Part shown: positions 1 to 13,435 of the stretch, piece by piece
Numbering within the stretch: the first letter of the stretch is position 1
Layout: each line of letters begins with the position of its first letter
NCBI RefSeq assembly: GCF_000321225.1
Contig: NW_004450324.1
Coordinates: forward strand, 807,256 to 871,255
DNA length: 64,000 nt
Source: Odobenus rosmarus divergens
Taxonomy: Eukaryota > Chordata > Mammalia > Carnivora > Odobenidae
Direction of reading: 5' to 3'
The notes under the pieces: model-generated
What the model saw: the letters and a program-made list of their open reading frames with translations, nothing else
Database searches by the model: none
What the model was told of the DNA's origin: nothing
Program-made: the position numbers and the translations under genes

Positions 1-103
1 AAAATCACTATTACAATTTAGAGTACATTCATTCAGTCTTTTTCTCACATGATATATGTTTGTCTCCATGTGTTTTACCAAAAGAGTATCATATGAATAA
101 ATA

Positions 104-240
104 AATAAAATCTTTAACAAAAAAGAGAGAGAGAGCACCAGCGGGGGGGGGGGGGGGGTGGTGTTGGGGGAGAGGGAGCAGGGAGCCCAGGACCTAAAAC
201 GAAGGCAGATGCTTAACCAACTGAACCTCCCAGGTGCCCC
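104..240 (-). repeat. CanSINE, diverged
   Basis: It ends in the reversed SINE head (CTTAACCAACTGAACC...CCCAGGTGCCCC). The body is shortened and interrupted by a run of G bases. Confidence 0.8.
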
Positions 241-445
241 TGTTGGCTGCTTTCTATAAAATTTACCATAAACTTATCCAGAATCTTTCTGCTATCAGTA
301 TTCTTTTGTTAAGTGATCTAAAAAACAAAAAGATGTATTGTATCCCCATCATATAGGTTTGCCTCCTAACCTCCACTAATTGGGCATTTAGAATGCTTCT
401 ACCTTTTCATTATTATGAATAATCCTTTGAAGAACGTGTTTTGTT

Positions 446-646
446 TTTAAGAATTTATTTATTTATTTGTTTGTTTATCTAAGAGAGAGAGCACACAAGA
501 GCATGCAGAATTGGGAGGGAGAGGGATGAGCAGACTCTGAGCTAAGCGCAGAGCCCAATTCGGGGCTTCATCTCACAACCCTGAGATCATGACCTGAGCC
601 GATATCAAGAGTCAGGTGCTTAACTGACTGAGCCACCCATCTGCCC
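446..646 (-). repeat. CanSINE
   Basis: T/A-rich tail, GA-rich region, then the reversed tRNA-derived head ending GAGCCACCCATCTGCCCC. Confidence 0.88.
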
Positions 647-647
647 C

Positions 648-945
648 TGGGCTAGGTTGCTAGAGTCCTATGAAAGAGCTGTCTGCCAACAACAATGGCC
701 ACACGTGTGAGCAAGCCACCTCAGACCGTCAGTCTGTTAGTCCATGAGACCCTGGGTTACCAGATGACTGCAGCCTGGTGCTTGAGCCCCAGTGAGACCT
801 GCTTCCACTCCCACTCCAACCATCGCCCAAGCCAGCAGAGCCCACCGCAACGCTTCCCTCACAGAATTGTCGGTGAATAAAATGGTGTTTTAAGCCACTA
901 AGTTTTGGGTTGGTATGTTATATAGAGAAAGCTAACTGATACACA
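648..945 (+). repeat. MLT1-type LTR fragment
   Basis: The end reads AATAAAATGGTGTTTTAAGC, then CACTAAGTTTTGGGTTGGTATG and AACTGATACA, typical of the 3' end of MLT1 (mammalian MaLR) LTRs. It is non-coding and old. Confidence 0.75.
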
Positions 946-966
946 TTTGAATAGCAGATACTCGTT

Positions 967-1163
967 GTTTTTTTTTTTTTTTAATGTTTTATTTATTTAT
1001 TTGAGAGAGAGAATGAGATAGAGCATGAGAGGGGGGAGGGTCAGACGGAGAAGCAGACTCCCTGCTGAGCAGGGAGCCCGATGCGGGACTCGATCCTGGG
1101 ACTCCAGGATCATGACCTGAGCCGAAGGCAGTCACTTAACCAACTGAGCCACCCAGGCACCCC
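967..1163 (-). repeat. CanSINE with target duplication
   Basis: A complete reversed SINE flanked by AGATACTCGTT at 956-966 and 1164-1174. Confidence 0.93.
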
Positions 1164-1994
1164 AGATACTCGTTTTTATGTAAGGTCATATGCAAGTCCA
1201 AGATGGAACATGACCCTGGGAGGGCTTGATAACATTATACCTGGCAGTAAGTGCCTTCTTCGTCTTTTCTAATTATCAAGTCATTTATATGGATTTTAAA
1301 TATGCAAAATATCTTTTAATTTCCTTGGCATTTCCATTAACTCTGTGGGAAGCAACAGTTTATATGCTTACCTATTAAAAAAAGCAAATTTTCTGTGGTT
1401 CTCTGGACAAAGACAATGTTTTATATTTGTGAAGAGTTGAAAAATTATTTAATCATTACTACAACAGCACCAATAACTTTTAAAAATGATCGTCAGCCAT
1501 GGAAAGCAATCCCACTCAATGATAGTCTTAACGCTTAACCTTTTTTTCAGCCTCGAAGCTTTCAGGACTTTTCCCCTCTGTCCTTGTAATTTGATTTTTT
1601 TTTTCTTTGCTAAGAACTAACTAGATATAGTTCTGTTTTTATTGACCTTCAATCTTTACACTTCAGAATTTTTCAACTCCAGATGTTAATTTCTTTCAAT
1701 GATGATTGCTTCAGTTTTTTTGGCTTTGTTTCTTCCAGGGAGAGCCTTATAATTCTTCTCTTGTCTCTATTTCCTATCACTTTTATTTATAATATCTATT
1801 TCATTGTTTTCATATTTTTGTCTTCTTCCTCTACAGTCTGGAATAATTCCCACATTTATGTAATATGTCACTGATTCCATTTCCTACAGTGTTGGTTCCT
1901 TGTCTACTGTTTGCAATGAGGATTTTAATTCTGATAATACATTTTTAGTTTCTTAGTTTCTTGTTTTTCTTCCTTATCTCACTCTATTATCTTT

Positions 1995-2180
1995 TTTTTT
2001 TTTAAGATTTGTTTATTTATTTAGTTGACAGAGAGAGACAGCGAGAGAGGGAACACAAGCAGGGGGAGTGGGAGAGGGAGAAGCAGGCTTCCCGCTGAGC
2101 AGGGAGCCCGATGCGGGGCTCGATCCCAGGATCCCTGAGCCAAAGGCAGACGCTTAATGACTGAGCCACCCAGGCGCCCG
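1995..2180 (-). repeat. CanSINE with target duplication
   Basis: A reversed SINE flanked by TCTATTATCTTT at 1983-1994 and 2181-2192. Confidence 0.93.
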
Positions 2181-2335
2181 TCTATTATCTTTCTAGGTCA
2201 TTGTTTTGTCTCCTCATATATTTTACTTCTATTTCGCTTAATCTGTGTCTTCCCATTTCTTTTCTTTCTACTAAGATTGCTGAACAGTTTTCTAATATGC
2301 GTATGTGTAGATTCTATAGAAAGTCACTTTCAGAT

Positions 2336-2746
2336 CTGTGCACCTGTATGCTAGGGCTGCCATGACAAAATACTACAAACTGGGGGACTTCAGCAACAGA
2401 AATTTATTTTCTCACCATTCTGGAGGCTGGAAGTCCAAGTTCAAGGTGTTGACAGAGTTCATTTCTTCTGAGGCCTCTCTCATTGCCTTGCAGATGGTCA
2501 CCTTCTATGTCCTCCTATGGCCTGTCCTCTGTGCTTGCTCAGACATGATGTCTCTGTGTGTCCAAATTTCTTCTTTTTAATAAGAACATCAGTCAAATTG
2601 GACTGGGGACAATCCACCCTAACAGCCTCTTTTTAACATAATACTTCTTTAAAGGCCTTATCTCTAAATTCACTAACATTCTGAGGTACTGGAGATGAGA
2701 GTTTCAACATATGAATTCTTGGGGGACACAATTCAACCCATAACAG
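2336..2746 (-). repeat. MLT1-type LTR
   Basis: Read on the - strand, it starts TGTTATGGGTTGAATTGTGT and ends with the MLT1 stretch containing CAAAATACTACAAACTGGGG in reverse. The nearly complete length of about 400 bases suggests a solo LTR. Confidence 0.82.
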
Positions 2747-3756
2747 TACCTCAGTTATAAAAATGATGTTCCCTTTTCCTCAATGCTTAGCCAGGCCATT
2801 TATAATTCCAAATTGGCCTTCACTTCCTGCTTATGCTGAGCCTAAAGATCAACTAAAAGTGAAAGCTTGTTGTCTTCTCTAGTCTTCTCTAGAGAACCGT
2901 GAGCATGCTTGCTGCCCTGGGCATGCACACAGTTTTCTAGATGAGCTAGTATACTCAAGAGCTTTTCAAAGTTCCTATTCCCCAGAGAACCTCACTCCCC
3001 AACTTTTTCTTCCTGGCTTTTGTCTTGTCTACTGTATGCTTCAATTGTTAATTTTTGTGACAGGTGGCAGCACTTGGCTGGCTGTCAATATTTTTGAGGA
3101 ACATCTTCCACCCTAAGAGGGTTACAAGTTAGGTAAACAAAGACAGGCTCCTTGTGCTAGTTCTTCAGGGAAACCACAGACAGGTCAAAACAAATGTGAC
3201 TCCTTGGGAACAAGGTTTTCTCTCCTCCCTCTAGTACCATGTATTCATACTGAGGATTCAAGCTGCCATCTTGAAGACTGCCACCATACTGGGAAAAGGA
3301 TGGGGTGAGGCTAAGTCAAAATGCCACAGAATTCTCTTATTGTGTTCTAGCAGCCTTTCTCCTGGTTAACTGTTCACTTGATTGCTGTAAACACTTGCCA
3401 TCTTGCAGTGTTCCAAAAAGATTGGTTTTTACAGTTTTTGACAGGTTATTTGGTGTTTCTGGAGAAGCACAAGCCCCTTGAAGTCCTTACTCCGTGATCT
3501 TCACTGATGTTATAAATCCAGTTGGATGATGTTTGAAGCCCTTTTGTGTATCTCCAATTAGATGGCAGACTGATCTAAAAATGACTGACTTAACTTCTAC
3601 AGTCTAGCATACTTTCTTCTTTGATGATTATGGAAGATAATGGCAGGATTTTTTTTTTTCCTGGCTCAATGTCTGGATCTCTGTTATCCTAAAAAGATGG
3701 ACTATCTGAAAAGCTTAGTTTCCCGAACGTGCTACTAGAGAGTCTTCTGGTTTTTA

Positions 3757-3963
3757 TTTTTTTTATTTTAATTTTTATTATTTTTTTAAAAGATTATTTA
3801 TTTATTTGAGAGAGAGAGAGAGAGAGAGAGGAGAGCATGAGAGGGGGGAGGGGCAGAGGGTCCTGCCGAGGAGGGAGTCTGATGTGGGACTCGATCCCGG
3901 GACTCCAGGATCCTGACCTGAGCTGAAGGCAGTCGGTTAACCAACTGAGCCACCCAGGCGCCC
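3757..3963 (-). repeat. CanSINE with 17-base target duplication
   Basis: A reversed SINE flanked by the exact repeat GAGTCTTCTGGTTTTTA at 3740-3756 and 3964-3980. Confidence 0.94.
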
Positions 3964-4489
3964 GAGTCTTCTGGTTTTTAATCTACATTTCTGGCAGTCA
4001 GCTTTTAATCTCTTTTGCTCATTTCCCTTTCCTTGGCTCAACCTTAAATGATGGAGTACTTCAGGGACCAATTGCAGGATTTTTTTTTTTTCATTTTATG
4101 CTTTTCTAGGGGGGTTTAGATCCTTCTAAGCCTGTAAATGCCATGGATACTCTAATTATTCCAAAATTAATATCTCCAGTCCTGTTACCTGTTGAATTTC
4201 AGACCCAGTTGTTACTCAGTATTTCTCTTAATAGCTCACAATATCCCAGAATAAACATATTAAAAACTGAACACTTAGTTCTCACTCTTGCAACAATTTT
4301 TCTCCTTGGTTCTTCTCCATGTCACTAAATGACACTTCTATCCATCTAGTCATTTCTTCCAGGGATTTTGGAGTCATCCTTGACTTAACACTCCTGACCT
4401 CCCAAAACTGTTAAATTTAATAATTAATCATATATATACCTATTTCTTGAAAGTGGCCAATTCTTGACAACTGTCTGTCAGCACTCTAA

Positions 4490-5135
4490 GATAAGCTTGC
4501 CATATCATATTTTTGCTTGTATTCCTCCAACAGTCTTCGACCTGTGTCTCTGCTTACAAGCCTGCCACCCACAACTCACCCCGCAATTACAGTGAATGTT
4601 TAAGAGCACAAGTCAGATCACATCACTCTTCTGTTCAATCATAACTCATTAATGTGGCTTACAAGGTTCTTACATGATCAGCCTTCCACATACCTGTCCA
4701 GCCACAGGCCATGCCATGCTCTCCTTTTGTCACCACGATTCAGCCAAAGTGGCCTCCTTTTAGTTACTTTAATCTACAAGTTCTCCCCTGCCTTAGGATT
4801 TGTATGAGCTCTTTTCCCTCAGCTCTTGTATTCTTCCTCCCACCCTTTTCCTGGCCAATTCCTCAGGCCTCCCTTCCTTAGGGCAGCCTTCTCCAAATTC
4901 TCAGTCTAAGTTAAAATGCTCTGCCCGACTCTCCCACAGCCTCTTGAACTCTTCCCTAATAGATCTTACAAACTTTTCTATGGTTATTTGTATAATTACT
5001 ACTTACCATTGGTTCTCCTTAGGACTATAAACTTCATGAGACCATGTCTGTTTTCCCATCATCTCTATCCATAGTGCCTATCAAGATGCCAAGTTAGTAG
5101 TCACTGATAAATATTTTTGCATGAATAAATGAAAG
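4490..5135 (+). repeat. L2 3'-region relic
   Basis: Old LINE2 sequence: the CAGATCACATCACTCTTCTG area, a TCATGAGACCATGTCTG stretch, and an end reading AAATATTTTTGCATGAATAA. Confidence 0.75.
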
Positions 5136-5841
5136 AATGGGTGGATTCGGGGTCAGAAGCAGTCCTATTCTGCTTGTTTTCAAGGAGTAATGAGCATAAA
5201 GTATTTCCTGTGTCCCGGCCCACACTCCAGTAATAAGAGCAAACCCCTGATTTCCCTTGTTTTTCTCCCCCTCATTTGTGTCAGGAATGTGGTTTGCTTT
5301 GTTCAAAGACTTTGCGATGTAGGAATTGAACACCAAGATGAGCCAAGGGTGAGAGAGGACTCAAGATGCTCAGGATGAATTGGTTAATTGCCAATGAAGA
5401 AGGAGAAAAGCCACTGGATTATTTAGGAAGTTTAAAAAGCCATGCATTTACACAAATGATTTATCAGAAATGTTATAATAATATAAATGAAATGAAATGA
5501 GAGAAAATAACACTGGAATTAGAATAAAATTCAATAGTTGTGTCAAAAAACACAGCTGCAGATCCTTACAAGGGGAAAGAAAAAATATGTGAATCCAATG
5601 GGAGTGTGAAGAAAAGAGGAAGTGGTTTCTCAAAATGGGAAGTTATCAGAAATTTCAGGGCTCAGAGATTTAAAGGCCACACTGAGAAACAATGCTGGAA
5701 ATCATGAGGAAGGCTGTGCAAACAGCATTGCTGTGAATTTTATCCCTATTATGACATTTAAATGAGAATGTTTTGGAATTTAGGATCTAGTAGGAGATAT
5801 TAGAAGTTTTAAATGGGGTTTTATGCATGAAGAAGGTATAG

Positions 5842-6305
5842 GTATTTTTTATTACACTTTATTTTATTCAGATACCAGTGTGATCACACATGGTCCAAGA
5901 ACACTCAAATAGTACATGAAATATGATCAGATGTTGAAGACTGGTCCTCAGACATTACTGCCAATGACGCAGTGCTTGCGCGTGGTCTCACTGATATAAA
6001 ACCACATCCATACATCAGTGGCCACCAAACCACTCAGCCCAGCTTCCTTACCTGTGAGCTGTTTGTAGCTACCAGTTTGAGCACTATTGATGATTATTTT
6101 TCGGGCTCTAAGTAGCTCCAGGAATCTCAGCAGGGGTTGGAGGAACCAGCTTAACCTTAAAATCATGCCCAACGGTGGCTAATCCAGGCTTTGAGTGAGT
6201 CACAACAGCATTGATCAGCACCAGAGCCTTCTCAGTGAGGTAATGGGCAAATGACACCATGATGCTAGGATGGAAAGTTTGTCACCCTGAGTGGCTGGCT
6301 GAATC
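5842..6305 (-). pseudogene. ATP5MG: processed pseudogene of ATP5MG (ATP synthase subunit g)
   Basis: On the - strand, positions 6260 to 5948 align codon by codon with ATP5MG, the roughly 103-residue membrane subunit g of mitochondrial ATP synthase. The C-terminal part reads SAQTGSYKQLTGKEAGLSGL, then VATDVWMWFY, against human SAQTGSFKQLTVKEAVLNGL. There are no introns. A TAG replaces a Gln codon in the middle, and one extra base in the following A-rich run shifts the frame, so the copy is broken twice. The 3' UTR is also recognisable, down to an AATAAA signal near 5865 and a short A-rich end near 5846. A weak target duplication (AGGTATAGGTATTTTTT at 5834-5850 versus AGGTCTAGATTTTTT at 6306-6320) is possible. 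Confidence 0.88.
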
Positions 6306-7038
6306 AGGTCTAGATTTTTTCAAGATTAGATATTTTGCAAGACTGATAATACAAAAGGGATCCAGGAAGCAGAGGAGTGGAGGAGAGAAAAGCTTAATGC
6401 TTCAACAATAAACTTGAATTGGCAGTGACACATCAGGAATCAAGGGGAGGGATGAAGGGAAAGTCAATATTCACTTAGGTGGGGGAATTACTGGGAGAAG
6501 CCATAATAAGTGATGGGAATGAAGATTTGAGATGAATCATCAAGGAGCCATTTAGTTAGACTGTTTTTTTCCTTATTTACTCTTCTTACTTAATTTCTTG
6601 TGGTATCTTCTGAATTCTCCTTCACAAAATCTGCAGAATGTATAAAATTGTGTGTGCATGTGTATGTGTGTGTGCGCATGTGCATGCACCTATACTTCCT
6701 TGAGAAGTAATGATGCGGAGTAGTTTCTGGAGCTATCTAGGAATGTAAGGAGTATCAGTTAGCATATATCTGGCTGCATATCCTAGTGATGGTGACATTA
6801 GTAATAAGAGCAATGATTTCACATTGTCTGAAATCTGGAGGTATTTGGTTTCAGGGTTGGTTCAGTGGCCCAACCCTATCATCAAGGCCCATGCTCTTTC
6901 TTTTTGCCCCATTATTCTTAGCATGTAGCCCTTATAGATAAATGTAGATATAATTCCTTGAAGTCTGACTTGGAGGGAAATACTATAACTTAGTATATGA
7001 GATGTTATGAGTTGTGCTCTGCTTGGAACAACTTGTAT

Positions 7039-7062
7039 ACACACACACACACACACACAACT
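7039..7062. repeat. (CA)n microsatellite
   Basis: An uninterrupted run of alternating C and A, about 12 units. Confidence 0.95.
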
Positions 7063-9959
7063 CCATACACACTCATTTATACTAAAAATAAAGACATATG
7101 CAACATTCCAGAAGAGAAAGGAACTAGCGACTGTCATTTGTACATGCCCATAAATGACAGGGGAAATCCCAAAATGAATTTCTGAGAATTTAGGCAGCCG
7201 CCCTTCCATACTCAATAAGGAAGTGAAGATGTGCCGAATCAGCGAACGTGGGATGGACTGTGGTCTAAAGGTAAGCATGGCTGACTACATCCTGGGAGAG
7301 ATAAGTATGGACTCTGACATGAGGTCGGCTGAAAGCCTGGTCTGAACTGGAAGATTCCCTAGTACTATGGCAGCAACCTCAACATTTCTAGCAGAGTCAG
7401 ATGCAGGTTTAATTTGGCTGCAAGTCCTTAATTTTATCCTACTTTAGTTTGAGATTTGATGCTTATGACCAGGGTCCCCTAATTAATCACTCTTAATCAT
7501 TGTTATTTGGAATTGTGACATTTTCAATTGTGTGCCTAGACAAGTGTCAATGAGGAGCAGTGAATTAGTGAATTAGGTCTAGATAGCTCCTTGCTTTAAA
7601 GTAGCGTTTCACAAACTAAGTTTCTTGTGTAGTAAGGAGTCACCCTGAGTTAGTAAGAGTGGAACTGGGGAGCTCTGAATGGCTATTTGCAAGAGAACAG
7701 TAAAAATAATGTAACTTCACTTTTTCTCCTCAAAGCTAAAAATACTAGTTTACCAACATCCACCTGGATTGAAAAACTTACTGAAAAGAGAAGTAGATTT
7801 TGGTTTGATGAGGCTATTAGATTGTTGTCCGAAGATACGATTGGCTAATTTGGTAAAACTGGTTCCTTGTTGCCAAGGCATGTTGTATTAGGAATGAATT
7901 GCCTTGCATTAAGCTAGGGAGTAGTAGATACTCCCTCCCACTCACACGTTTATAACCACTTGGCATAGATCATTATGACCTATGCTTGACTATAGTTTCC
8001 AAAACTGATACATCACTTTAAGAAGGGAGGTGTTCTGGGTGAAGCTAAGATACGAAAACCCAATCTTCCCAGAGCCTCAGCAGGCTTGTCCCTCTCCAGT
8101 GAGAAATGAATTCATTTTACCATTCAGATGACTACTTGACGCCATAGGCACAATCACTGGGTAACAAATGTTGTTCTGTAGCAGGATTGTCTCTGATTTT
8201 CTATCTCTTTATTTTTTTTTTTCACCTACTCTTCTCCCTTCTCCAGATACTAATGTTCCCTCATAATTTTTATGAGCCTTCAGGGGAAAATGAGAACTAG
8301 CCCACTTGAAGGTATGAAAAGATTTGCTCATGAATAAAGTCTGCATTTTTTGTGTCAGTTTTCCTCATTAGAGAGGGAATCAGAAATAGAAATTCTGGCC
8401 AAGTACTGAGAGCTGAAGAAGATAAATAGCTGTGGATTTCAATGCATCTCATCAGATAATTGTAAGCTACAACTTGCTGAGAGTGTGATGAAAAACTCTC
8501 ATTTGGTGTTGTTAGTTCTATAGGGGGAGCATAAAACACCTAAAAATATACTGAGGTGACCTAATTCACTATTTTTAACTTTTATCTCCATAACCATCTT
8601 AAAGGAAGCATGATTTGAAGACCATTATGAAGTGTTTTATGTGCCAAATGTTTTACTCTAAATGGCCAAACAAGTGGCGGTCTGGAGAAGGACCAGGAGC
8701 CAAAGCCAGACACGACCTAGGGTTGAGACAGACTGTACAAGAGCCAAAGGGGACCCCGAAGCCTGTTCAGATTAGAGCCAGCTTTTGGGAGAAGTGGGCC
8801 CAGGGGCACAGGTCTGGAGTAGGATGGGGCTGCCTCTAGATTTAGGACCACTGGACTATACCACCGAGTAGGAGCTTCACGCACCACCACATGGGACTTA
8901 TCTGCATTAGGATAAACCAGGATTGCAATGCAGACAGAGACTTCGAATCCACAGAAATTTTGCCTGTGATGTCCAAATGAGGGGTCCATATTTTTTGCAG
9001 ACACTAGAGCCTTCAGGGAGAAGAGCATCGATTGAACAACAGCTCATATTTGGAGAGCATTCAAAACCTCCAGATAGATTTAAAAAATTATTATTAGTTC
9101 AAATTTTATTAAGCATTATTTTTGTCATATACTTTATTCTTTTCATTAATAAATTGTATATTAAAAATAGTTTGCTTTTATTGTATACAGTTTAGAAGAT
9201 GCAGGAAAGCACAAAGAAGCAGATAAAACTCATCTACACTCAATTTTTATAACTTGCAGATAATCACATTTATATTTTTCTGCTAGTCTTTTTTACATGT
9301 CTACAAAACAAAATTAGGAATATACGGATTTTGGTAGATACAAGCTATACAAAATTCACCTAACTGCCTGTCTGGAGAAGAATCACAGGATAAGGAAAGG
9401 GGAAGAGAAAAATATACAGGTCATTGTTTCACAGTGTTCCTACTACACTAACACTGAATCACCCCTGCACAACCAGAGGGCCAATCTTTTTTGGGTATCA
9501 CTGACTTATTTGGAAGGGCTTCTGGGAAAATATGTGTTATTAATATCTTATCATGGGTATCAGTTGTGGATACCTTTAACTAGATGGAATGAGACTGAGG
9601 AATTTCATTTAAAAAATCTTAAGCATGTATTTTTCAGGGCAGAGCCAGCCAAACTCACAGTGCAGTATGATTAAGGAGGTTACACCAATCATTAGCTTGG
9701 GGAATGTTGGGTCGGGGGTGAATATCCACATGCCATCCAGATAGACTGAAATCTCAGACTCAAAATTGAAACTTACCCATTTTAGGGCATAATCCCTGGG
9801 GGTCAGATCAACTAGTGGTGGGCACTTCTGGAGGATTCCTTTGAGGATTAGGTAAAAGGATGTCCCCGCATCCAAAATATTTCTTTCCCACATGCAGCAT
9901 GTTTGCCCAGGCTCTTGGCACAGGTAAGTTCAGGGAGACTTCATCACCCTCTAATGAAG

Positions 9960-10110
9960 CTATTACTACTTCCATTTTACTGATGAAGGAACTGAGGCTG
10001 GTGGAGATTAAGTAACCTGCCCAAAGTCACGTGGCTGGGAAGTGAATTCAAATCGCTGTGATTCCAAAGCCCATCTCTTGAGATTGGCTAGCTTTTAACC
10101 ACACCTCCTG
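9960..10110 (-). repeat. MIR relic
   Basis: Reversed MIR core: CATTTTACTGATGAAGGAAC and TAAGTAACCTGCCCAAAGTC. Confidence 0.8.
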
Positions 10111-10394
10111 GGTGCACAGCTAAGCCTCATCTCCTAGTCTCTTCAGCAGTTAGATGGGGCCGTGTGACAGAGTCCTGGCCGATGGCATATGGATGCCACT
10201 TCTAGGTTTGGTCTGTGGACCCTGTCCCTATGCAACACTCCATATTTTCTCTTCTACTGTGTGATAGCTAGATGCCAATGTCCAAGACCTAGAAAGTCAC
10301 ACGTTGAGGATAGCAGAGGCTCTATCAGCCTGGATCTCTGAGTGACTTATGGAGCCGAGCACCTTCTCTGGCCATCAACTTCCCTTCACTCAAA

Positions 10395-10545
10395 GACTGT
10401 TGAACTTGATGTGAGGGGGAAATCATTGGTAAGTATCATTACCTTAACTAAAATCACATCACAAGTAAGTGACAGAAGCAGGATATGAGCCCAGTTCTCA
10501 TTACCCCATAAACCTGTGCTCTTTTCACTGTATGGTCCGTTCTGC
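10395..10545 (-). repeat. MIR-like relic
   Basis: Contains CACAAGTAAGTGACAGAAGC and AGCCCAGTTCTCATTACC, similar to the reversed 5' half of MIR. Confidence 0.6.
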
Positions 10546-11515
10546 CTCCCTTTGCAGTGAACTAAACTATGGAGATTGTATCCTTCCACATGGGTTGCTT
10601 TAAAAACAGAAAGTTACCCAAGGAAGTTCTAATTCCAACATTTTCTCTCTACTAGTCTTTACGCCACAACAACACAGCCAATTATATTGTGTCAAGCTGG
10701 ATTTTCACAATTTATATTGACTTTTCAGGATAGTAATGACCAAGCAAAAAAGCCTGTCTTTGGTGTACATGTGAATGACTTCCTCTGGACTGAAGCTTCG
10801 GTCAGACTATCTGCAACTCATCTTACTGGCACTGAAAACCCTTCTTTGCCTGTCTTCACCTACCTCAGCAAACTTAAACGCCACTGTTTGCCAACAAACA
10901 AAACAACCCCACTGTTTTCTACCCTCTTCTCTCATCTGGTTCTTCTTAATGCTGCCTGTGTGTGTTCTATGACCTTGCTCATGCTGTGTTCCTGACTGGG
11001 TCCTCCTTATACTCTGACACATAACTCCAATTCCCTCTCCTCGGAGACTCTTTCCCTGGTGATTCCTGTCCCCACTGATGTGTCATTTTTAAAAAATATT
11101 TAAAAGATGCATTGAACATTTTGACTTGATGTTGTTCTGCCTTATTTTATTCTTAATTGCTTTTTATGTGGAGCTTTATCTTCCCTTTAAGATTTATACA
11201 TTCTCGAAGACACTAACTCTAACGTGTACAAGTTGGCAACCAGCATAACATCTGACATGGTATCTTGCAAATAGAAGATGCTCAATGATTTGTGTTTGAA
11301 TGGTTCAAAGAATGAAAGTAATAGTGATTTCGTTTGTTTCTTCCAAAGTGCCCAGAATGATCCTCAATACAGTTTTTTCTTCCTCAGTACAGTTTTTGGA
11401 ACAATTGTTGGCTGAATTCTATCTTCATCATTTGGGGCCTTCCCTGAGGCATTTTTGGGTATGAGTTTGAACCATGGTCCTAATTGGTCTAAAGTGACCG
11501 CCAAGCTTCTATGAT

Positions 11516-11658
11516 AGTGGTTCTCCAACTTCAGCATGCTGAGTGCCACACCAAGAGGTTTTTTCAGGACATCTAAGGTGGGCCCCAGAATTAATATTTC
11601 TAACAGCTAACACTGATGCTGCTGGTCTAGTAATCATACTTTGAGAACCACTGCCCTA
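11516..11658 (+). mobile_element. MER5A-like hAT DNA transposon relic
   Basis: It begins GATAGTGGTTCTCCAACTTC and ends ACTTTGAGAACCACTGC; these near-complementary ends and the interior GGGCCCCAGAATTAATATTT match the non-autonomous Charlie family MER5A. Confidence 0.85.
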
Positions 11659-11689
11659 CTGCCATTACAATGATACCATTTACTACTGT

Positions 11690-12122
11690 TCTCTCTCTTT
11701 CTTACTCTACTCCAGCTATACTGACTTCCCTGTGGTTCCTTAAAGATAGCAGGTGCTCCCCTGCCCCAGGGCTTTGCACTTACTGTTCCTTCAGATTCTC
11801 ATGTACTTCCTCCCTCACCTCAGGTCGTTCCTCATATGTCACCTTCTCTAACCACCTGACTTAAGATGGTGAACCTCCTGCTCACCTCACAAACACACAT
11901 TCACACATCCACATACTCCCTATCACATTCCTTTCCTCTAATCTTTTTCTCCATAGCATTTATCACCTTCTGCACATATGTTGTGCTTGTTGTTTACTAT
12001 CTACCTCTGCCCCTACCCCCACCAGAATATAGGTTACCTGATGGCAGGAATTCACATCAGTTTTGCTCATACTGTATCCCAGAGGTTAGAACAGTATTTG
12101 TCACACAGTAAGAACTCAAAAG
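11690..12122 (+). repeat. L2 3'-region relic
   Basis: Contains CCAGGGCTTTGCACTTACTG, TATCCCAGAGGTTAGAACAG and CACAGTAAGAACTCAAAA, the typical order of the L2 3' part. Confidence 0.78.
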
Positions 12123-12871
12123 TGTTTCAGCTGATGTTTTAACTGGAAGACAGCAGGTACCACAGCCCTACCTGTTTTCAGACCACAAGCCATAAAGAAA
12201 GCTCACCTACTGCTGAAACAAAATAGGAATGATTAACTTGGTATTCGTCCTGTCCTGGATAGTTGAGGGGCCAGAGTTGAAGGAGCAGAAGAAGATGTTA
12301 TTAAACCTCCAAGGCGCTCAGGACAGGTCATTGCACTGTCCTTAGTTTTTGCATCTACAAGATGAGGTGGCTGAACAAAATATCTGCAATATTGTTTCTA
12401 GCTCTAGAACTCTCTTTTTTTAATCTTCCTGTACATCTACATGTCACACAAAGGGAAGGCTTAGGACAGTAGGACCAGTGAGAAGCTCCTTTCCATCCTG
12501 TGGCTATTATCAACAATTTCACCAGAACAAAGGTCACAACATTCTACTGAGAATTTTCTCCCAATCAAGGCTACAACCCCACAGCTGTGCTGTCTTTTTG
12601 GTTTTGTGTAGAGAAAATTTCTTTGTCCTGGGTCCTAACTGGTGCCAAACCCAATAGCACTACATTTGTGTTGCCTCAGAAGTCAACCTGTCCCAGGGCT
12701 TCTCAAACCAGTTCAGAGAGAGGAACATGTTAGAATGTTCTTATGTTTGCTGACCTTGATATATGGAAATTTTAACATATACATATAATAACATACACAA
12801 TTTGGGGCTAAATTATAAACCATCATATATATGGATTCCAGTAGAGACAAACAGTAGTGGATGCTGAATTT

Positions 12872-13068
12872 TTTTTAAAGATTTTTAATTTATTTATTTG
12901 AGAGAAAGAGAGAGAGAGAGCACAAGCAGAGGGGGAGGGGCAGAGGGAGAGGGATAAGCAGACTCCCTGCTGAGCAGGGAGCCCCATGCAGGTATCGATC
13001 CCAAGGACCCTGGGATCATGACCTGAGCTGAAGGCAGATGCTTAACTGACTGAGCCACCCAGGTGTCC
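12872..13068 (-). repeat. CanSINE
   Basis: A reversed SINE. CTGAATTTTT appears on both sides (12864-12873 and 13078-13087) as a possible target duplication. Confidence 0.9.
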
Positions 13069-13204
13069 TGTGAATTTCTGAATTTTTAAAAAGTTTATGG
13101 CTGACAAATATTAAGTTGAGAAAATTTGATCTTATTATTTGATCTTCTTTTCTGTAAACTGAGAAGCACTAGCCCATCACCTGCAGTTTAGAGCATGGGG
13201 TGGA

Positions 13205-13435
13205 AGGTTACGAAGAGTGGTTAGGGGCATAGGTTCTACACCTTAGCTGTAGGACCTTGGGTGAGTTATTTATCCTCTCTGTGCTTCCGTTCCCTCCACT
13301 ATACAATGGGGATGATGATGATAGCACCTAACCCCTATGGTTATTGAGAAATCCAAATAAGGGGGGTAAAAATAAAACTCTTCACCTGAGCCAGGTACTC
13401 AACAAGGGCTTGACCAACATTGGCTATTATTATTC
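13205..13435 (+). repeat. MIR relic
   Basis: Forward MIR: GGACCTTGGGTGAGTTATTT, an ATACAATGGGGATGATGATG core, and an end near GGCTATTATTATTC. Confidence 0.85.

Noticed and set aside
6862..7278. 138-codon frame on the - strand
   Set aside because: It crosses the CA microsatellite and encodes a Cys/Val run there; no family similarity.
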